Shown here piece by piece: positions 53,542 to 62,352 of a stretch of DNA of 64,000 bases. A program made the position numbers and the translations under genes. Under the pieces are notes generated by a model. It saw only the letters and a list, made by a program, of their open reading frames with translations. It had not been told where the DNA came from and ran no database searches. The number at the start of each line of letters is the position of its first letter. Position 1 is the first letter of the stretch. Source of the DNA: Aeromonas finlandensis (GTDB lineage Bacteria; Pseudomonadota; Gammaproteobacteria; Enterobacterales; Aeromonadaceae); the NCBI RefSeq assembly GCF_000764645.1, contig NZ_JRGK01000061.1, positions 19,211 to 83,210 of the forward strand. Reading direction: 5' to 3'.

Positions 53542-53627
53542 GCGAAGGTGGCGGAATTGGTAGACGCGCTAGCTTCAGGTGTTAGTGTCCCACGGATGTG
53601 AGGGTTCGAGTCCCTCTCTTCGCACCA
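53542..53627 (+). tRNA. tRNA-Leu(CAG), copy 5
   Basis: 86 nt with CCA, variable arm type A. Its upstream spacer differs from the other three. Confidence 0.97.
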
Positions 53628-53637
53628 TTCATTACGC

Positions 53638-53675
53638 AAAAGGCCCATCACAAAAGTGATGGGCCTTTTGTTTTT
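53638..53675 (+). terminator. Terminator of the tRNA-Leu array
   Basis: Perfect 14-bp stem AAAAGGCCCATCAC/GTGATGGGCCTTTT with AAAA loop, then GTTTTT. Confidence 0.95.
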
Positions 53676-53736
53676 ACTCCTTGTTATGGCTATGCTTTTG
53701 ACGACTCCCCGCCCATCGTCATGCCAAGGAACGCAT

Positions 53737-54009
53737 ATGATACTGGATACCGACATTCACAACTTTTACGAACATCTGGTGCTCAAGGAGATTGAGAGAC
53801 AGGGGCTGCAACAGAAGCTCACTGGCGACCAGATGGCCGACCTCTGCTGCCTTACCCTCAACCAGCTCCCTTCCCACTATATTCGCCACGATGTCGACAT
53901 GATCTACTTCCTGACCGATGCCAAACGCACCGAAATGGAGAAGCTGGTCGTCGAATCGCTCAAGCTGGCACAGCAGAAGATCAAGCAGGCTCCCGTCAAA
54001 ACCTCATAG
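53737..54009 (+). CDS. ComFB-family protein (late competence / cyclic-nucleotide-binding type)
   Basis: 90 residues from the ATG at 53737 (AAGGA upstream). DIHNFYEHLVLKEIERQGL and DLCCLTLNQLPSHYIRHDVDMIYFL match the ComFB family. B. subtilis ComFB is encoded in a competence operon; in some cyanobacteria relatives bind cyclic dinucleotides. The role in proteobacteria is unclear. In this window a cyclic-dinucleotide role would fit the c-di-GMP-linked genes, but that is inference. The 3' end overlaps the convergent small membrane gene by six bases. Confidence 0.82.
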   Translation: MILDTDIHNFYEHLVLKEIERQGLQQKLTGDQMADLCCLTLNQLPSHYIRHDVDMIYFLTDAKRTEMEKLVVESLKLAQQKIKQAPVKTS

Positions 54010-54213
54010 CCAGGGCTGCTGCCAGAGCAGGGTAACGATACCGGTCAATCCGGCCACTGGCAGCAAGATCAAGGCTGGCCGCAATCCGGGCTCCAGCATC
54101 ACCCAGGCAGCCAGCAGAAAACCGGCACTCCAGGTGCCGTACTCTTTATCCTGACCCCATGCGAGTACGGCCACCGCCACCAGCAACATCATCCCCCGCA
54201 ATATCCAGCGCAT
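54004..54213 (-). CDS. Fur-box-controlled small membrane protein, unknown function
   Basis: 69 residues from the ATG at 54213, preceded by GGGGAGA; an ATG at 54234 in the same frame is less likely since it would lie beside the Fur box. About three hydrophobic segments (WILRGMMLLVAVAVLAW, SAGFLLAAWVML, LILLPVAGLTGIVTLLW). I do not recognise the family. A perfect Fur box lies 22 bases upstream, so it is probably induced by iron lack. Confidence 0.7.
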   Translation of the reverse strand: MRWILRGMMLLVAVAVLAWGQDKEYGTWSAGFLLAAWVMLEPGLRPALILLPVAGLTGIVTLLWQQPWL

Positions 54214-54235
54214 TGTTTTCTCCCCAACCAACAAT

Positions 54236-54250
54236 TGATAATAATTATCA
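54236..54250. promoter_or_regulatory. Perfect Fur box
   Basis: TGATAATAATTATCA is a perfect 15-bp palindromic 7-1-7 Fur box. It lies 22 bases before the 69-residue membrane protein gene on the minus strand and 264 bases before nhaC on the other side; the close gene is the likely target. Confidence 0.88.
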
Positions 54251-54514
54251 TCTGCATTTATTGGGAGTGCAAGTCGCGTCGCAAGTAAGCTTCGTATGTG
54301 ACCATTTATGTCAACAGGGCGCTCAAAAACGGGTTATGAGATCAACTAATTTGTGATTTTTTCAATCAAATGTGCATTTTTACCAATTTGATGGGGCTTT
54401 AACCCGCTAGGTTTGTGGTAGATTGCGGCCTCTTTTTGGGTTGGCCCCTCGGGATAGGTGTATCCACAGGACGAGAGGGAGTGACCTTGGCGAGCAAGAG
54501 TTTAGGAAGTATCT
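54251..54514 (+). other. Leader region of nhaC
   Basis: 264 bases. The first half is AT-rich; the second (54415-54500) is G-rich, with GTTGGCCCCTCGGGATAGG and GACGAGAGGGAGTGACC able to form local stems. It could be a structured nhaC leader. I could not match it to a known sodium riboswitch class. Confidence 0.35.
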
Positions 54515-55924
54515 ATGCAAAACCAACAAAACCACATCCGACTACCGGGCATGGCACAGGTGTTTGCCTGTCTGGCCATTTTCCTGGCCTTGGCATTCTC
54601 GTTCACCAGCGTGCTCGATCTGCCGATCCAGCTGGCTCTGTTCATCGCCTGGTTCGTCATCATGGGGCTCGGCATCAAACTCGGCCATGATTACAAATCC
54701 CTGGAGCAGGCTGCCGTTGACGGTGTCGCCAAGGGAATGGGGGCCATCCTGATCCTGGTCTCCGTCGGCGCCCTGGTCGGCACCTGGATTGCCGGCGGCA
54801 TTGTCCCCAGCATCATCTATTTCGGCCTCAAGGTGATCCATCCGTCCATCTTCCTGCTGGCGACCCTGATCATCTGCTCCCTGACCTCACTGGCCACCGG
54901 CACCTCCTGGGGCTCTGCCGCCACCGCAGGTATCGCCATGATGGGGATCGGCCACAGCCTCGGCGTGCCTGCACCGCTGGTAGCCGGTGCCGTGCTCTCC
55001 GGCGTCTACTTCGGTGACAAGCTCTCTCCACTTTCCGACTCCGTGGTGCTGGCCTCGACCATGTCCAACGTCGACGTGGTGGAGCACATCAAGGGGATGC
55101 TGCCGATCAGCCTGCTCTCCTATGTCATCACCGCCGTCCTGTTCACCGTGGTTGGCATGCAGTATTCGGGCAACGTCAGCCTGGAGCAGGTCAATCTGGT
55201 GATGGAGGCCCTCGACAACCAGTTCAACATCACCCCGCTGGCCATAGTTCCGGTGGTAATGGTGCTGGGCCTGTTGGCCAATCGCAAGCCAGCCTTCCCG
55301 GTGATCAGCTTTGGCGCCCTGCTGGGTCTGATCTGGGCCATCGCCTTCCAGGGCATGGATCCGGTCAAGGCAATGCACTCGGCTTATAGTCCGTTTGCCA
55401 TCACCTCCGGCATCGACTTTATCGACAACATTCTCGGCCGTGGCGGCATGGAGTCCATGCTGGGCTCAGTCGCGGTCATCATCTTCGGTCTCGGGTTTGG
55501 CGGCCTGCTGGAGAAAGTCGGCATTCTGGAAGTGATCGCCAGCGCCTTCGAGAAGCGCATAAACAGCGTCGGCAGCCTGACCAGCCACACCATCGGCACC
55601 GCGTTTCTGGCCAACGTCTTTGGCTCGGCCATGTATGTGTCGCTAATCCTGACCCCCAAGATCATGGCCAAAAACTACGATCGACTGGGACTGGCGCGCA
55701 AGAACCTCTCTCGCAACGCCGAGTTTGGCGGCACCCTCACCTGCGGCATGGTGCCCTGGAGCGACAATGGCATCTTCATGGCCGGGGTACTGGGGGTCGC
55801 GACCCTCGACTACCTGCCCTACATGTGGCTTAGCTTCACCTGCATCATTGTGACCATCACCCTCGCCTACATGGGCAAGGCTGTGAACCGGATCCCGCTG
55901 GTCGCGGCGGCAAGCTCCCGCTAA
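54515..55924 (+). CDS. nhaC: Na+/H+ antiporter NhaC
   Basis: 469 residues, about 11 helices, AGGAAG upstream of the start. TSLATGTSWGSAATAGIAMMGIG, SGVYFGDKLSPLSDSVVLAST and the C-terminal CGMVPWSDNGIFMAGVLGV are NhaC-family signatures with the cation-site aspartates. It exchanges sodium for protons across the inner membrane. Monocistronic. Confidence 0.92.
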   Translation: MQNQQNHIRLPGMAQVFACLAIFLALAFSFTSVLDLPIQLALFIAWFVIMGLGIKLGHDYKSLEQAAVDGVAKGMGAILILVSVGALVGTWIAGGIVPSIIYFGLKVIHPSIFLLATLIICSLTSLATGTSWGSAATAGIAMMGIGHSLGVPAPLVAGAVLSGVYFGDKLSPLSDSVVLASTMSNVDVVEHIKGMLPISLLSYVITAVLFTVVGMQYSGNVSLEQVNLVMEALDNQFNITPLAIVPVVMVLGLLANRKPAFPVISFGALLGLIWAIAFQGMDPVKAMHSAYSPFAITSGIDFIDNILGRGGMESMLGSVAVIIFGLGFGGLLEKVGILEVIASAFEKRINSVGSLTSHTIGTAFLANVFGSAMYVSLILTPKIMAKNYDRLGLARKNLSRNAEFGGTLTCGMVPWSDNGIFMAGVLGVATLDYLPYMWLSFTCIIVTITLAYMGKAVNRIPLVAAASSR

Positions 55925-55937
55925 ATCATCCTGCAAA

Positions 55938-55970
55938 CAACAAAGGCGCCATCAAGGCGCCTTTGTTGTT
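55938..55970 (+). terminator. Terminator of nhaC
   Basis: 13-bp stem CAACAAAGGCGCC/GGCGCCTTTGTTG, ATCAA loop, then TTTC. Confidence 0.85.
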
Positions 55971-56015
55971 TCAAGAAGATGCTATTTGGCAACGAGCTCT
56001 GACCACCACAAACAA

Positions 56016-56043
56016 AAACGGCCCTCGTCGCCGAGAGCCGTTT
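56016..56043 (-). terminator. Terminator of erpA
   Basis: Stem AAACGGC/GCCGTTT with an inner CTCG/CGAG stem, 20 bases after the erpA stop; the minus strand continues TTGTTTG. Confidence 0.8.
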
Positions 56044-56063
56044 CATCAGACCGATAACGCCGA

Positions 56064-56414
56064 TCAGATGGAGAAGCTGGAGCCACAGCCACAGGTCGTG
56101 GTGGCGTTGGGGTTGGTCACGGTGAAGCGTGAACCTTCCAGACCCTCGGTGTAATCCACACTGCCACCTACCAGATATTGCAGGCTCATGGGATCGATCA
56201 CCATGGTGACGCCGTTCTTCTCGACCACGGTATCCCCGTCGTTGATCTTCTCATCAAAGGTAAAGCCATACTGGAAACCGGAGCAGCCCCCACCCGTGAT
56301 GTATACCCGCAGCTTCAGCTCCGGATTCTCTTCCTCGGTGATCAGGTTCTTCACCTTGTTGGCCGCCGCATCCGTCATCTGGATGGGCAGCGGGGCTTCT
56401 GCTACTGCACTCAT
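56064..56414 (-). CDS. erpA: Iron-sulfur cluster insertion protein ErpA
   Basis: 116 residues from the ATG at 56414 ([17 protein letters not shown]). The three cluster cysteines are in [13 protein letters not shown] and TTCGCGSSF, the A-type carrier pattern. It hands Fe-S clusters to client proteins such as those of isoprenoid synthesis. The frame extends 18 codons upstream without a ribosome site. Confidence 0.95.
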   Translation of the reverse strand: MSAVAEAPLPIQMTDAAANKVKNLITEEENPELKLRVYITGGGCSGFQYGFTFDEKINDGDTVVEKNGVTMVIDPMSLQYLVGGSVDYTEGLEGSRFTVTNPNATTTCGCGSSFSI

Positions 56415-56501
56415 TACTGACCTCACAACCATTAGATCCACAAACATGGAAACCGCGAAATTATCCAATACCCGACCATTCAGTTCAAGTATTCACCACG
56501 T

Positions 56502-57197
56502 TTAACCGGCAGCGGGAACCGGAGCAGGCGGTGCGGCAACCAGCGGCTTGATCACCTCGCCCCACTCAACCAGCAGCTCTTGTGCCGGTTGCCTGCCATC
56601 CTTGTTGATGGTGACACGGATCCGATCCGGCACAAAGCCTTCCGGCAACTGCCAGTTCCCTTCCAGCAGCTGAAAATAACGCAGGGCATAGCGCCACTCG
56701 CTCACCTTCATCCCGAGATCGCGGCCGGTCAGCGTCTTCGGCTTGTCGGCCAGACTTCCCTCGACCCGGATCTGCACCTGACCGCGAAACAGCTCCCGCT
56801 TCTTGGCAGGCTGGGTCAGGGCGAGACGGTAGTGGTAGCGACCGGGAATGCTGGTCTCCTGCAGGGTCAGGTTGTCGATCACCACACCCACCTGCTCGCC
56901 GGTGGGGCGCATGATCCGCTCGAAAAAGGCCAGCTGACGCTTGAGCTCCTGCACCTGCGCCTCCTGACTCTTCAGGGTGGTCTGCAACTGCTCGAAGGCC
57001 GCTTTCTGGGTCGCCAGCTGGGTATCTTTCACCCCCAGCTCGGTCTTGAGCTGGCCGATGGCCTTGCCCTGGCGATCCAGCGTCTCCTGCTGCACCACCA
57101 ACAGACTGCTCTGGGCCAGCTCCTGACGGTTACCGACAAAGTAACCGATGAGCCCGCCAACGGCTAACACGACCAATAACTTCAATAGATTGGACAT
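56502..57197 (-). CDS. DUF6776 family membrane-anchored coiled-coil protein
   Basis: 231 residues: one N-terminal helix (LLKLLVVLAVGGLIGYFVG), a coiled coil (about 30-95, rich in Gln and Lys heptads), and a C-terminal beta domain (GRYHYRLALTQPAKKRELFRGQVQIRVEG). I recognise the type as DUF6776, whose function is unknown. GAGGGG precedes the start. It lies 87 bases upstream of erpA's start in the same direction and could be cotranscribed with it. Confidence 0.78.
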   Translation of the reverse strand: MSNLLKLLVVLAVGGLIGYFVGNRQELAQSSLLVVQQETLDRQGKAIGQLKTELGVKDTQLATQKAAFEQLQTTLKSQEAQVQELKRQLAFFERIMRPTGEQVGVVIDNLTLQETSIPGRYHYRLALTQPAKKRELFRGQVQIRVEGSLADKPKTLTGRDLGMKVSEWRYALRYFQLLEGNWQLPEGFVPDRIRVTINKDGRQPAQELLVEWGEVIKPLVAAPPAPVPAAG

Positions 57198-57288
57198 AGC
57201 CCCTCATCCCGTTATCACGCCATTTACGGCAGCGCCTCTCCCTTCACTATACCGCCCGGACCGGGGTCAAACGCGATAAAGGGAAAAA

Positions 57289-58677
57289 TTAACTGGCCGT
57301 GGCGCTGCCATCACCCCGCTTTTGACGCGCGGCGAGCCGTAAAGTTCGCTCCAGGATCTGGGAATAGATGGGTCGGCCACCCAGCCACTGGGCAACCAGG
57401 GTCGCCCCGACCGTGGTGATCATCATCGGCAGGATCAGCTGATAGTTGTCGGTCATCTCGGTGACCAGCACGATACCGGTGATGGGGGCGCGCACGGTGG
57501 CGGCAAACAGCGCCCCCATCCCTGCGATGGCAAAAGCGCCGGGTTCGATGCCCAGCTCGGGAAATGCCGCATGAAACAGATGGCCGAACACCACGCCAAA
57601 CAGGGTGCCCAGCGCCAGGGTCGGCGCAAACACCCCGCCCGGCGCACCGGAGCAGAAGCAGATGAGGGTCGCAACCAGCCGCACCGAGAAGATGAGGAAC
57701 AGGGTCGCCATCGCATACTCATCCCCCATCAGATGAGGGATAAGCTCGGTACCGCCCCCCGTCACCGCAGGGGCGAACAGCGACAACACCCCAAACGTCC
57801 CGGCGACCAGCATACCGATGGCCACGAAACGGTGGCGCTTGTTCTGGTGCAGCGCCAGATAGCCATCCTGACAGGCCAGCACCAGCTTGTTGAAGACAAA
57901 ACCCAGCACCCCGAAGGTGGCCCCCATAAAGAGGAACAGCCAGAGCGCCTTGAGGGCTGGCGCATCGTAGTGGGGCAAGGTGATCACCGCCCCCTGCCCC
58001 TTCATGTTCTGCAACATCAGGGTCGCCATGATGGCGGAGATCCCCACCGCCTTGATGGCCAGGAAGGAGTAGCGGAATTGCGGCCGCATCTCCTCCATCA
58101 CGAACAGGATGCCCGCCAGCGGCGCATTGAAGGCAGCTGCCAGACCGCCCGCCGCACCGGCGGCCAGCAGGGCGTGGCCATGCTCCTTGGGCAGCCGGAA
58201 GATATCCGCCACCATCTTGCCGAGGTTGCCGCCAATCTGTACCGAGGGCCCCTCCCGCCCCAGCACCATGCCGGAACTCAGAGTGCAGATGCCACCGAAG
58301 AACTTGACCGGTAACACCCGCCACCACCGCACCGGGCGCAGATCGTCCATCGCCCCCTCGATCTCGGGAATGCCGGAGCCGCCTGCCTCGGGGGCAAAGG
58401 TATGAGTGAGGAAGTAGCCGACAAATCCCAACAAGGCGCTGAAGCCAAAGCCAAGCAGACCGAGCTGCCACCAGGGACGGTCGGCCAGCAACGCGATGCG
58501 TTGCTCTGCCAGCCAGTGGACACCCGATTCGAACAGGCCGCACACCAGCCCGGCCAGGGTGCCGACCAGCGCCGCCAGCAACAGAACCAGCAAGGGCATC
58601 TTGTCTTGCCGGATAATGCGGGAAAGCGGCCCCCGCGAAGAGGTATCGGCTTCAGAGGAGAGAGCTTGTTGCGCCAT
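57289..58677 (-). CDS. clcA: H+/Cl- antiporter ClcA
   Basis: 462 residues from the ATG at 58677 (MAQQALS...). The three selectivity-filter motifs are GSGIPEIEG, GREGPSVQIGG (with the gating glutamate) and GAPGGVFAPTLALG; the proton glutamate lies in FVMEEMRPQF, which identifies an exchanger and not a channel. E. coli ClcA acts in extreme acid resistance. Like E. coli ClcA it has no cytoplasmic CBS domains. Confidence 0.93.
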   Translation of the reverse strand: MAQQALSSEADTSSRGPLSRIIRQDKMPLLVLLLAALVGTLAGLVCGLFESGVHWLAEQRIALLADRPWWQLGLLGFGFSALLGFVGYFLTHTFAPEAGGSGIPEIEGAMDDLRPVRWWRVLPVKFFGGICTLSSGMVLGREGPSVQIGGNLGKMVADIFRLPKEHGHALLAAGAAGGLAAAFNAPLAGILFVMEEMRPQFRYSFLAIKAVGISAIMATLMLQNMKGQGAVITLPHYDAPALKALWLFLFMGATFGVLGFVFNKLVLACQDGYLALHQNKRHRFVAIGMLVAGTFGVLSLFAPAVTGGGTELIPHLMGDEYAMATLFLIFSVRLVATLICFCSGAPGGVFAPTLALGTLFGVVFGHLFHAAFPELGIEPGAFAIAGMGALFAATVRAPITGIVLVTEMTDNYQLILPMMITTVGATLVAQWLGGRPIYSQILERTLRLAARQKRGDGSATAS

Positions 58678-58772
58678 CTTGTTACACCAACTTGGAAAAA
58701 CCATATCGTCAGCTAGCTGAGATCAGGATCACCCGGCGCGCAGCTCGGCTGCCCAAGGCTGGGGCTTTCTGC

Positions 58773-58921
58773 TATAGTCGGCCCGTTAAATTTTTGTCAC
58801 GGGAGCAGACCGAGAGTCCGGGTGGCGAGAGCGCAAAGCATACTCCTCATGCCCCTGCCTGCCGAGCCTCAATCGGCTGCAATCCCTTGTGTGACGCCCA
58901 AAATCCCATTAAGGATGATCC
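58773..58921 (+). promoter_or_regulatory. hemL promoter and leader
   Basis: -10 TATAGT at 58773-58778 (weak -35 TGCCCA) would start transcription near 58785 and give a leader of about 135 nt. It can form CCCGT/ACGGG (58782-58804) and GCCGA/TCGGC (58861-58877) stems. I could not match a known RNA class. Confidence 0.4.
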
Positions 58922-60208
58922 ATGTCAAAATCAGATCAGCTGTTTGAACAGGCCCGCCAGACCATTCCAGGTGGCGTCAACTCACCGGTCCGCGCCTTCA
59001 ATGGGGTCGGCGGCACGCCCCGCTTCATCGACCACGCCGATGGCGCCTATCTCTATGATGTGGATGGTCAGGCCTACGTGGATTACATCGGCTCCTGGGG
59101 CCCCATGCTGCTGGGTCACAACCACCCGGCCATCAAGGCCGCCGTCATCAAGGCCGTTGAGAAGGGGCTGAGCTACGGTGCGCCGACCGAGATCGAAGTG
59201 CTGATGGCCGAGAAAGTGCGCCAAATCGTCCCCTCCATGGAGCAGGTGCGAATGGTGAACTCCGGCACCGAAGCCACCATGAGCGCCATCCGGCTGGCCC
59301 GTGGCTACACCGGCCGCGACAAGATCGTCAAATTCGAGGGTTGCTACCACGGCCACGCCGACTCCCTGCTGGTCAAAGCAGGTTCCGGCGCCCTGACCCT
59401 GGGTCAACCCAACAGCCCGGGCGTACCGGCCGATTTCGCCAAACACACCCTGACCTGCGTCTTCAACGATCTGGAGTCGGTGCGCGAAGCCTTCACCCAG
59501 TACGGCAACGAGATCGCCTGTATCATCGTTGAGCCGGTGGCCGGCAACATGAACTGCATCCCGCCGGTGCCCGGTTTCCTGGAAGGGCTGCGCGCCATCT
59601 GTGACGAGTTCGGCGCCCTGCTGATCCTGGACGAGGTGATGACCGGCTTCCGCGTCTCCCAGCGCGGTGCTCAGGGTCACTACAACATCGACCCGGATCT
59701 CACCACCCTTGGCAAGATCATCGGTGCCGGTATGCCGGTGGGCGCCTTCGGCGGCAAGAAAAAGGTGATGCAATACATTGCCCCGACCGGCCCGGTCTAT
59801 CAGGCAGGCACCCTCTCCGGCAACCCGGTGGCCATGGCGGCCGGTCTGACCATGCTGGATCTGCTGCTGGAGCCGGGCCTCTATGAACAGCTGAGCGCCA
59901 AGACTGCACGGGTTGCAGAAGGGCTGAAAGCAGCCGCAGCCAAACACGGTATCCCGCTCGCCATCAACTATGTGGGCGGCATGTTCGGCTTCTTCTTTAC
60001 CGAAGAGAGCGAAATCACCCGCTACGAGCAGGTCACTCGCTGCGACATGGAACGCTTCAAGCGCTTCTATCACCTCATGCTGGAAGAGGGCGTCTATCTG
60101 GCGCCGAGCGCCTACGAGGCAGGCTTCCTGTCACTGGCTCACGGCGATAAGGAGATCGAACATACCCTGGCCGCCGCCGAGCGCAGCTTCGCCAAGCTGG
60201 CGGGCTAA
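58922..60208 (+). CDS. hemL: Glutamate-1-semialdehyde 2,1-aminomutase
   Basis: 428 residues. [14 protein letters not shown] near the start, [17 protein letters not shown] and the PLP lysine Lys265 in [16 protein letters not shown] identify HemL. It isomerises glutamate-1-semialdehyde to 5-aminolevulinate, the precursor of heme. AAGGATG precedes the start. Monocistronic with a strong terminator. Confidence 0.96.
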   Translation: MSKSDQLFEQARQTIPGGVNSPVRAFNGVGGTPRFIDHADGAYLYDVDGQAYVDYIGSWGPMLLGHNHPAIKAAVIKAVEKGLSYGAPTEIEVLMAEKVRQIVPSMEQVRMVNSGTEATMSAIRLARGYTGRDKIVKFEGCYHGHADSLLVKAGSGALTLGQPNSPGVPADFAKHTLTCVFNDLESVREAFTQYGNEIACIIVEPVAGNMNCIPPVPGFLEGLRAICDEFGALLILDEVMTGFRVSQRGAQGHYNIDPDLTTLGKIIGAGMPVGAFGGKKKVMQYIAPTGPVYQAGTLSGNPVAMAAGLTMLDLLLEPGLYEQLSAKTARVAEGLKAAAAKHGIPLAINYVGGMFGFFFTEESEITRYEQVTRCDMERFKRFYHLMLEEGVYLAPSAYEAGFLSLAHGDKEIEHTLAAAERSFAKLAG

Positions 60209-60226
60209 ATCGCCGCAGGTTGTCGC

Positions 60227-60250
60227 AAAGGGCCCGTAACGGGCCCTTTT
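60227..60250 (+). terminator. Terminator of hemL
   Basis: Perfect 10-bp stem AAAGGGCCCG/CGGGCCCTTT, TAA loop, then T run. Confidence 0.92.
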
Positions 60251-60424
60251 CTATTGCAGAGCATCCATCACCACACAGGGCGGCAATACGCCCATTTCTG
60301 GTGCATTACCCCCTCATCATCCGTCGCTTTGTCATTCTCTGGTGCAACTTGCCTCGCCATCCCTGTCATAAAGCAGGCCCACTATTTGCACATCCGCAAC
60401 AAAGCCCACGTCACCGAGGTCCAT

Positions 60425-61240
60425 ATGGCAGAGATGAGCCCCATCGATGTGCTGCGGCGCTATCAGGAGTATCAGGAGGAGCTGACCCCGCTACTGCAGG
60501 GGCTGCTCAGCGCCCCCCTTGCCTCGCTCAAGCGGTATCCCTTTGTTGTCAGCATTGACCACTATCAGGGGCCGATGTGCATCCAGCCTGCGGTACCGGC
60601 GGCCCATAACCGGCTGCACCTCATCGTGCAGGGGCAGGGACGGGAGATCACCGTCTGTCTGAATCAACTGATTGGCTGGTTGATGGGGGACCGGGAGCGC
60701 CGCCGCGCCATGCCCTGGTTCAAGGCGGTCTATGTGGTACTCAGCATGGCGCTGTTTCTCATCGTCGCCACCCTGATCTGGCACGGGCTGGAGCAGCTCT
60801 ACCAGCTGTTGCGCGGTGAACAGCAGAGCCGGCTCGGCGCCTTTAGCGCCATCATCTTCCTGACCTTGGCACTGGCGGTGTTTGATCTGGGCAAGACCAT
60901 TCTGGAAGAGGAGGTGCTGCTGCATAAGGATATCTTCCGCCACAGCGCCATTCGCCGCACCATCACCCGCTTTATCGCCGCCATTCTGATCGCGGTCTCC
61001 ATCGAGGGGTTGTTGCTGCTATTCAAGGGGTCGCTCGGCCAGAGCGAGCTGCTCTGGCCTGCGGTCGGGGTGATGGGGTGTGCGGTAGGTTTGCTGCTGG
61101 CGCTCGGCCTCTATGTCTTTCTGGGGGCCAAGGCCGAAGCTGCACTGGTACAGGCTAGCCTGCGCTCTCCACCGCCAGTTGCACAGGGAAGCGACGCGCC
61201 GCCCGCCAGGAGGCGTACATGGTCCAGGAGGTATAGATGA
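60425..61240 (+). CDS. Uncharacterised membrane protein
   Basis: 271 residues from the ATG at 60425 (CGAGGTCC upstream). An N-terminal soluble part (about 1-100, SLKRYPFVVSIDHYQGPMC) precedes four membrane helices (from about 103: AVYVVLSMALFLIVATLIW, AIIFLTLALAVFDLG, FIAAILIAVSIEGLLLLF, VGVMGCAVGLLLALGLYVFLG). I do not recognise a named family. The arginine- and proline-rich last 28 residues are encoded opposite the end of the convergent TSUP gene, so the original stop may have been lost. A ribosomal start further upstream is unlikely. Confidence 0.75.
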   Translation: MAEMSPIDVLRRYQEYQEELTPLLQGLLSAPLASLKRYPFVVSIDHYQGPMCIQPAVPAAHNRLHLIVQGQGREITVCLNQLIGWLMGDRERRRAMPWFKAVYVVLSMALFLIVATLIWHGLEQLYQLLRGEQQSRLGAFSAIIFLTLALAVFDLGKTILEEEVLLHKDIFRHSAIRRTITRFIAAILIAVSIEGLLLLFKGSLGQSELLWPAVGVMGCAVGLLLALGLYVFLGAKAEAALVQASLRSPPPVAQGSDAPPARRRTWSRRYR

Positions 61241-62057
61241 CGATAAAGGCAACCAGCCACTTCAGCATCTCCATATCCATGGATTTGACCAGCATGGCTG
61301 CCAGCACCACCCCAATGGGGCCGAAGATGGCCACCGCCAGCACCGCTTTGGCATCGAACGCCCCTTTGCGGATAAAGGTGCCTGCGGAGAAGACGCTAAG
61401 CACAGCGGTGGAGCCCATCATGATGGGGAATGCCGCCAGCGGATTCATCCCTAGCAGATAGACCAGCGTCATGCAGGGGGCAAACAGGCCGATGCCGACA
61501 TTCATCAGCACCCCGAAGATGAAATTGCCGAGCAGGGCGATCGCCAACTTGTAGCCGCTGAGCCCCATCGCATCGCCGCCTACAGGGAAAAGACCCAGCA
61601 GACCGGCAAAGATCAGCCCTGCGACGACCAGCAGGGAGATTGCCATCACCAACCGGATAGTCTGCCGATCAAACGAAGCCACATGGCGAGCCCCCCAGGC
61701 GGCGCCCGCTGCGGCGGCAATCATCATGCTGATCAGCGTCAGTGGATCCACCGCCACTGCACCGACGAAGATCAACGACTGAGTCACGGTCGGCAACACG
61801 CACTGCCCATTGAGGGTACCCGGCAGCACCCGATCATCGATCAGCTTGAACTGCTTGTAGCAGGCGGTCTTTACCGCAAAGCTGCCCACCCCCAGGGTAT
61901 CGAGGAAGTTGGCAACCCCGCCGATCAACGCCACCGGCCAGAAAGGCGTGGCCTCGAGCGTGCCGTTACACTTCTTCTGCCAGCAGGCCTGCACCAGCAT
62001 AAAGACAAATGCCAGGCCGCCGACTATAAAAATAATCCGCAAAATATCAACTAACAT
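61155..62057 (-). CDS. TauE/SafE (TSUP) family membrane permease
   Basis: 300 residues with eight or so helices. The two half-repeats have GGVANFLDTLGVGSFA and GIGLFAPCMTLVYLLGMNPLAAFPIMMGS, as in the TSUP family, which exports sulfite, sulfoacetate or related organic sulfur compounds. The substrate cannot be assigned. Its last 86 bases overlap the convergent gene's end. The 295 bases upstream hold no gene. Confidence 0.88.
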   Translation of the reverse strand: MLVDILRIIFIVGGLAFVFMLVQACWQKKCNGTLEATPFWPVALIGGVANFLDTLGVGSFAVKTACYKQFKLIDDRVLPGTLNGQCVLPTVTQSLIFVGAVAVDPLTLISMMIAAAAGAAWGARHVASFDRQTIRLVMAISLLVVAGLIFAGLLGLFPVGGDAMGLSGYKLAIALLGNFIFGVLMNVGIGLFAPCMTLVYLLGMNPLAAFPIMMGSTAVLSVFSAGTFIRKGAFDAKAVLAVAIFGPIGVVLAAMLVKSMDMEMLKWLVAFIVIYTSWTMYASWRAARRFPVQLAVESAG

Positions 62058-62276
62058 ATGGGTTTCTCCTGCACCGGGCGGCGATTCTAAGGCAGGGCAC
62101 AGAAAAAGTCTTGGCTGTAATTAAGCAGGCTTCACGACCCGTCAGGAGGCGTTGAAATCTTTCCAGATAGAAGTCGAACGACTCTGCTAATACTTGTTAC
62201 TGAGGCCAACAGGCCGGGTCCTGAGCACGTTGTTATGGTCCTTTCGCGACGACCACCTGTGCCAAAGGACATAATG

Positions 62277-62312
62277 AAAAAGAGGGCCGGTAGCGATACC
62301 GACCCTCTTTCT
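62277..62312 (-). terminator. Terminator of the DsbA/ScsC-like gene
   Basis: Stem AAAGAGGG/CCCTCTTT with a further CCGGTA/TACCG part; the minus-strand side is followed by TTTTTC. It lies about 40 bases after the stop at 62353. Confidence 0.85.
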
Positions 62313-62352
62313 GTATCTGGCCGGGGCGCAGAGCCCCAACCATGACAACCGC

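Noticed and set aside
53156..53756. Minus-strand open frames spelling CEERDSNPHTRG-type proteins
   Set aside because: They are antisense to the tRNA-Leu genes; this is a well-known spurious translation of leucine tRNA genes.
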